Of a stretch of DNA of 64,000 nt, positions 56,778-64,000 are shown in pieces. The stretch is from Batillaria attramentaria. Its lineage: Eukaryota > Mollusca > Gastropoda > Batillariidae. Positions within the stretch are counted from its first letter, which is position 1, and each line of letters begins with the position of its first letter. Made by a program: the position numbers and the translations under genes. The DNA lies in contig JACVVK020000001.1 of the NCBI GenBank assembly GCA_018292915.2, positions 2,986,001-3,050,000 on the forward strand. The letters run 5' to 3'. The notes below the pieces were generated by a model that worked only from the letters and a program-made list of their open reading frames with translations, was not told where the DNA came from and ran no database searches.

Positions 56778-57044
56778 CCTGAACGCCACATCTCTCTTCT
56801 TTCTATCTGTGTCCGAGTCGATGCCCAGTAATTCTGGCAACCGCGGGAACCCTCAATATGCAACTAACACTCAGATTTTGAAACTGTAATAACTGACCGC
56901 ATGATCATCACCATCATTATTAGAACTTAAAGTAATGATCATTACAATAATCATGATCATAATGACACTTTTTTAGTGACTGTGACTGACGCTCAGTTGG
57001 TATACGGTTCGCCCACTAGGGGATGCAAATGTATACCAGTCATA

Positions 57045-57470
57045 CAGTCTTCACAAAAAGTTAAGGACCAGTCAACATAATGGGTGACAGTTTCAATAAA
57101 TCAGAAAAAATAAACGAATAAGATTTTTCCCGTAAAATTCGGTACCAAGGTTAAGGGGTAATTATTGAACATGGCGACCACTGTGTGGATGGCACGTGCG
57201 CGTCACACAGCATGCTTGGCGCGTTTGAAAATCTGCAATTTCCGCAAAACTAGACCGAGTTTCAGTGTTCAGTGAGCGATACCTGGGACTTTCTGCGCGG
57301 CAAAAATGAGATGCAGGTCAAAGAATGCATCCCTGGTTATGAACTGTGCTCACTGATTTGTTTGCCTACATAAACCGCCGTTTCAGCGATGTTCAGCACT
57401 ACACCAACATGCCACCACGACAAAAGTTGAATGATATTTGCAAGTGGTCCTTAACTTTTTGTAAAGGCTG
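57045..57470. mobile_element. Tc1/mariner-type MITE, 426 bp
   Basis: The left end 'cagtcttcacaaaaagttaa' continuing 'ggacca' and the right end (reverse complement 'cagcctttacaaaaagttaa' continuing 'ggacca') form ~26-bp terminal inverted repeats with three mismatches. Both ends are flanked by TA (57043-57044 and 57471-57472), the target duplication of the Tc1/mariner superfamily. No transposase frame is present, so it is non-autonomous. Confidence 0.85.
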
Positions 57471-57479
57471 TATGTGCAG

Positions 57480-58730
57480 GGGAGCAAACTTTATTCACTC
57501 CAACTCTCCACTCAGTAGGGCGATTCACAGTGGGCCCCGCCCTTCAGTCCGGCCGGTCAGCCGCTGTCGCGATATTGCCATGCTATTTTCATCGAAAGGC
57601 TCGTTGCCGGAAAGCGAAACGGTTACAAATTACGACAGATACTATGCACGCACATGTATCGTCACCATCTGATGGCTACACTGATTCGATTAATGCTTTC
57701 GTTTACGTTACATTCATAACTGAAACGACGTTAGCTGTCAGGTGATTTCAATTGGTGAGACCCAAATCCAGGATACATTTGCACCCCGTACCGCTCAGCT
57801 GGTGTACATTTGCTCCCCCTGCAAATGACTGGCGGTATGCATTTGCAACTCGCTAACGGGCAGGAGAACTATACCTATATACTATAACTGAGCAGTCGAC
57901 CTCACGTCGTCAATGCGACATGCAGCTATTCGCTGCAACCTGAACCGGGCCCCCTTTGGTTGAATCATTCACTTCTTACTTCCGTTCACACACAAGTGTG
58001 AGGCAGACAGACTGGTCTCTTATGTTGTTGTATTTTTTTCTTTTTTCTTTTACAAATAACTTGCAAATGATGTTTCATTTTACTAAATCTTATACGAGAA
58101 AATCACTGCAGTGAATATACTATAACATATAAAAAAAAAAATTATAACAGAGAGCAAGAGAGAACAGCCATGTTGCATTCGTCTGAAATGCTTCCGCTTG
58201 CCTGCTAAAAAATCAGATTGGAACAGTTTTGAAGCTTGCTACACGCAATATAGTCTTAGCATGCATTCACATCAGTCCTCTGTTTCGCGTCAAACGAGCA
58301 GTATGTCCGATACCTTTGCGAACCGAGATACACAAAATATGATCTGTTCACTGCCCGAAGTAGGAAGTGAACGATTCAACCAATGAGGACCCGGTTCAGG
58401 GTGCTGCGGATAGCTGCATGTGTCCATGCGTATTACTACTACGCGGCCGCAGTCAAATTACTGAACCACATCAAGAAGTCCCAGCATTGACACATACATG
58501 ATCTGAGTCTCTGCGCCGGGATACAATTCAACAAACACAGAAACCATGTTGAGGCGTAAATAACGTTGAATATACATGTAAAAACAAACAAACAAACAAA
58601 ACCGGCACCTGTTCATAAGGCTACCACTGAGATTTCTGATTCTTTAATTAGTATGTGGAAATCTCACGAAACACTGCCCGGATGACTGAGGAGACTCAAG
58701 TTAACTCAGTGCACTGAACAGACCAATTTT
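57480..58730. other. Intergenic, no supported gene
   Basis: Short sequences near 57770-57850 ('atacatttgcacccc', 'tgtacatttgctccccctgc', 'gtatgcatttgcaactcg') repeat loosely three times and resemble 'gatgcaaatgtataccag' next to the MITE at 57045. No coding motif was seen. Confidence 0.35.
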
Positions 58731-58734
58731 GTAT

Positions 58735-58736
<2 letters not shown>

Positions 58737-58804
<68 letters not shown>
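58737..58804. repeat. (TG)n microsatellite
   Basis: About 33 uninterrupted tg units. Confidence 0.95.
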
Positions 58805-58806
<2 letters not shown>

Positions 58807-59054
58807 CCGCGCGCATGCGGCACATGAGCTGACGGCTTGAAATCAAAGCTGTTCGAGACTGAACAGGTATTTTGCTGGTGGGTCGTTTCTGCCTCCGTTT
58901 TCAGTCTGTGAAGATGGCCGGCTCATCGCCTTTTACATAAGAAGCCAGAAGCAGACTAAAGCAGCGTCGAATTGAACGCTGAGATAATTCTCAAAACATA
59001 CATACAATCGAGCAATCAATACATGGAAAATACCTCAAGAAGATACACCCCTTC

Positions 59055-59184
59055 TAAAAAAAACAAAAAACAAAACAAAAAAACAACCAACCAACCAACC
59101 AACCAAACAAACAAAGACAACAAGAAAAAAACCCAACATGAAACAACAAAAATAAGCACCAACAAACCAACTTGCTGATCAGAG

Positions 59185-59218
<34 letters not shown>

Positions 59219-59235
59219 TATCATCATCATCAGCG
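59055..59235. repeat. (AAAC)n, (CAAC)n and (CAT)n low-complexity cluster
   Basis: aaac and caac units lie near 59060-59115, with about fourteen cat/tat units near 59187-59231. Confidence 0.85.
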
Positions 59236-59388
59236 AACTGAGTGCCATAATTACTGTGATGTATTTTAATAAGCTGCTGATTCCGCTTCTGTGATGCTTG
59301 TGATACTTGTCTGTGATGTTTTGTTGTTGTTGTTTTTTTTAGTTGCCTCATGCTTATAATTCTCCGGTTAGTCACCAAGTGCAGGATA

Positions 59389-59393
<5 letters not shown>

Positions 59394-59478
<85 letters not shown>
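59394..59478. repeat. (TG)n microsatellite
   Basis: About 42 uninterrupted tg units. Confidence 0.95.
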
Positions 59479-59480
<2 letters not shown>

Positions 59481-59541
59481 TACAATTATATGAATTTAGT
59501 GATCTTAACTTCTTTATGTGTCTTATGCTCGCCCGCTATTT

Positions 59542-59690
59542 TGACTTGACTTGACTTGACTTGACTTGACTCATGCACACAGTAACGTTTAAACCCGGGC
59601 TCTGGCTTTTAGACCGCCCAATACGATACGATACGATACGATACAATACGATACGATACGATACGATACGATACGATACGATACGATACA
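59542..59690. repeat. Two pentanucleotide microsatellites, (TTGAC)n and (ATACG)n
   Basis: About five to six 'ttgac' units (59543-59571) and about fourteen 'atacg' units (59621-59690) lie downstream of the integrin stop codon, in the probable 3' UTR. One 'atacg' unit carries a change (atacaatacg). Confidence 0.92.
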
Positions 59691-59845
59691 ACAACAATAC
59701 ATAAAACAACAGTATACAAGAAGAGAGATTTTGAGATCTGGACAAAGGGTTCTCCGTATGTCTCAGCCAAGAAACGAGCTGATGGAGACAAACAAACAAA
59801 CAAAAACACTCAGTAGTGTGCACAGTGGTGTGATCGTAATCCTCG

Positions 59846-61637
<1,792 letters not shown>

Positions 61638-61650
61638 CTGCAAGGGAAAC

Positions 61651-61825
61651 ACAGGCATGCACTTCGTGTTAAACAAAACACAGGCATGCACTTCGTGTTA
61701 AACAAAACACAGGCATGCACTTCGTGTTAAACAAAACACAGGCATGCACTTCGTGTTAAACAAAACACAGGCATGCACTTCGTGTTAAACAAAACACAGG
61801 CATGCACTTCGTGTTAAACAACAAA
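61651..61825. repeat. 29-bp tandem repeat abutting an integrin 3' splice site, six copies
   Basis: 'acaggcatgc' recurs at 61651, 61680, 61709, 61738, 61767 and 61796, always 29 apart, with units nearly identical. In gene sense the array lies directly upstream of the acceptor of the 61545-61637 exon (AG 61638-61639) and repeats a 'gtttaac' branch-point-like block. Confidence 0.95.
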
Positions 61826-62082
61826 TCGATCGTTCCGCTTTAGAGGTGCTCACTGTAATTTATCGTGTTGCTGTATATGCTTTAAAATGATACTGCAATC
61901 TGGACCAATCGCTTCAGTTCTCATGTAAGAAGTCGATGCGCTTCTAGTCATGAATACAAAGAAACTGAGAGACGACAGAGGGCCACCTACTCCCTGCACA
62001 GTTCTTGAAGGAATGGCAGAGTGTTCGTGCAAAACATTCTCGTCACTTCTTATTGTTTCGCTCAGAATGTCCTGGCCAACTG

Positions 62083-62219
62083 TTCTAATGCTCGGGTCGT
62101 GAGTTCGATCCTGGCTGGGGCCAAATATTTGTGCTGGCTTTTTCATCGTTGCCCCGTCTTTGATATCATCCTATGTGGTGGAAAAGGACGTTAAACCCCC
62201 AAACACCCACCCACCCACT
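62083..62219 (+). mobile_element. tRNA-derived SINE, family A, 5'-truncated, with perfect target-site duplication
   Basis: The copy begins inside the tRNA-like head ('ttctaatgctcgggtcgtga'), keeps the B-box-like 'gagttcgatcctgg' and the whole body ('gttgccccgtctttgatatc', 'gtggaaaaggacgttaaacc') and ends 'cacccacccact'. The flanks are identical 11-mers, 'ctggccaactg' (62072-62082 and 62220-62230). Loss of the 5' end with a perfect duplication fits target-primed reverse transcription. Confidence 0.92.
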
Positions 62220-62354
62220 CTGGCCAACTGAAATGGTACACTGCACAATTTTTTTTAAAAAAAGAACGTACGGCAAATATGTTCTGACTGATAATTAATT
62301 AATTAATTAATTAATTTTTTAAATTATTATTGTTGCTATTATTTTATTATTATT

Positions 62355-64000
62355 ATCATCATTATTCTGACTGTTATTCTGGCTGATCATTTATTATTAT
62401 TATTATTATCATCATTATTCTGGCTGTTATTCTGGCTGATCATTTATTATTATTATTATTATTATTATCATCATTATTCTGACTGTTATTCTGGCTGATC
62501 ATTTATTATTATTATTATTATTATTATCATCATTATTCTGGCTGTTATTCTGGCTGATCATTTATTATTATTATTATTATTATTATCATCATTATTCTGA
62601 CTGTTATTCTGGCTGATCATTTATTATTATTATTATTATTATTATCATCATTATTCTGGCTGTTATTCTGGCTGATCATTTATTATTATTATTATTATTA
62701 TTATCATCATTATTCTGACTGTTATTCTGGCTGATCATTTATTATTATTATTATTATTATTATCATCATTATTCTGGCTGTTATTCTGGCTGATCATTTA
62801 TTATTATTATTATTATTATTATCATCATTATTCTGGCTGTTATTCTGGCTGATCATTTATTATTATTATTATTATTATCATCATTATTCTGGCTGTTATT
62901 CTGGCTGATCATTTATTATTATTATTATTATCATCATTATTCTGACTGTTATTCTGGCTGATCATTTATTATTATTATTATTATTATTATCATCATTATT
63001 CTGACTGTTATTCTGGCTGATCATTTATTATTATTATTATTATTATTATCATCATTATTCTGGCTGTTATTCTGGCTGATCATTTATTATTATTATTATT
63101 ATTATTATCATCATTATTCTGGCTGTTATTCTGGCTGATCATTTATTATTATTATTATTATTATTATCATCATTATTCTGGCTGTTATTCTGGCTGATCA
63201 TTTATTATTATTATTATTATTATTATCATCATTATTCTGGCTGTTATTCTGGCTGATCATTTATTATTATTATTATTATTATTATCATCATTATTCTGGC
63301 TGTTATTCTGGCTGATCATTTATTATTATTATTATTATCATCATTATTCTGACTGTTATTCTGGCTGATCATTTATTATTATTATTATTATTATTATCAT
63401 CATTATTCTGGCTGTTATTCTGGCTGATCATTTATTATTATTATTATTATTATTATCATCATTATTCTGACTGTTATTCTGGCTGATCATTTATTATTAT
63501 TATTATTATCATCATTATTCTGACTGTTATTCTGGCTGATCATTTATTATTATTATTATTATCATCATTATTCTGGCTGTTATTCTGGCTGATCATTTAT
63601 TATTATTATTATTATCATCATTATTCTGACTGTTATTCTGGCTGATCATTATTATTATTATTATTATCATCATTATTCTGACTGTTATTCTGGCTGATCA
63701 TTTATTATTATTATTATTATCATCATTATTCTGACTGTTATTCTGGCTGATCATTTATTATTATTATTATTATCATCATTATTCTGGCTGTTATTCTGGC
63801 TGATCATTTATTATTATTATTATTATCATCATTATTCTGGCTGTTATTCTGGCTGATCATTTATTATTATTATTATTATCATCATTATTCTGGCTGTTAT
63901 TCTGGCTGATCATTTATTATTATTATTATTATCATCATTATTCTGGCTGTTATTCTGGCTGATCATTTATTATTATTATTATTATCATCATTATTCTGGC
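62355..64000. repeat. 53-59-bp minisatellite running off the window end
   Basis: About 28 units each carry 'ttattctg', 'ctgttattctggctgatcat' and a variable (TTA)n stretch plus 'tcatca'. Length changes come in steps of three from the TTA run. Two unit types differ by ctggctg or ctgactg before the second ttattctg. The array is still running at the last base. On the minus strand it lies upstream of the integrin exons. Confidence 0.97.

Noticed and set aside
59555..59690. Telomere-like or centromeric repeat at the ATACG/TTGAC tracts
   Set aside because: The units are short pentanucleotides in a likely 3' UTR and do not match the animal telomere hexamer.

Overview
This is a 64 kb eukaryotic window, most likely from a mollusc and probably a gastropod. 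That assignment is an inference from the intron-rich genes, the many (CA/TG)n tracts, the tRNA-derived SINEs and the lophotrochozoan style of the repeats; no species marker was read. About 6 kb is coding. The rest is intron, microsatellite, minisatellite and small transposable elements.

Layout. (1) 1-27.2 kb: one recognisable gene, exon 1 of a paraxis/scleraxis-type bHLH factor on the minus strand (3241-4119). The remainder is repeat-rich and gene-poor, including a 14-copy 87-bp satellite (10034-11251), two SINE families and a 43-bp-armed foldback. (2) 27.26-43.9 kb, plus strand: a complete mitochondrial DNA polymerase gamma catalytic subunit gene (POLG). I rebuilt it as 21 coding exons joined by GT-AG introns, in phase throughout, giving 1128 residues with all exonuclease and polymerase motifs. 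(3) 43.9-55.7 kb, minus strand: a complete mitochondrial methylmalonyl-CoA mutase gene (MMUT), 19 coding exons, 748 residues, tail-to-tail with POLG. The two putative poly(A) signals lie 22 bases apart in an order that predicts overlapping 3' ends. (4) 55.7-59.8 kb: intergenic, with two MITE-type elements and microsatellites. (5) 59.8-61.6 kb, minus strand: the last three exons of an integrin alpha subunit (membrane-proximal stalk, transmembrane helix, GFFRR tail). (6) 62.35-64 kb: a 53-59-bp minisatellite that runs off the window end.

POLG copies mitochondrial DNA in the matrix and MMUT converts methylmalonyl-CoA to succinyl-CoA in the same compartment. They are neighbours here but no shared pathway step is implied. 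The bHLH factor and the integrin are unrelated genes.

The most interesting material is non-coding: tandem arrays abutting 3' splice sites in POLG and the integrin gene; a near-perfect 84-bp inverted repeat in a POLG intron; a Helitron-like tandem element in POLG intron 6 carrying eleven TCAAGGTCA sites; three copies of one MITE family; and a 7-unit higher-order block in the 87-bp satellite. I saw no convincing new enzymatic or defence system.
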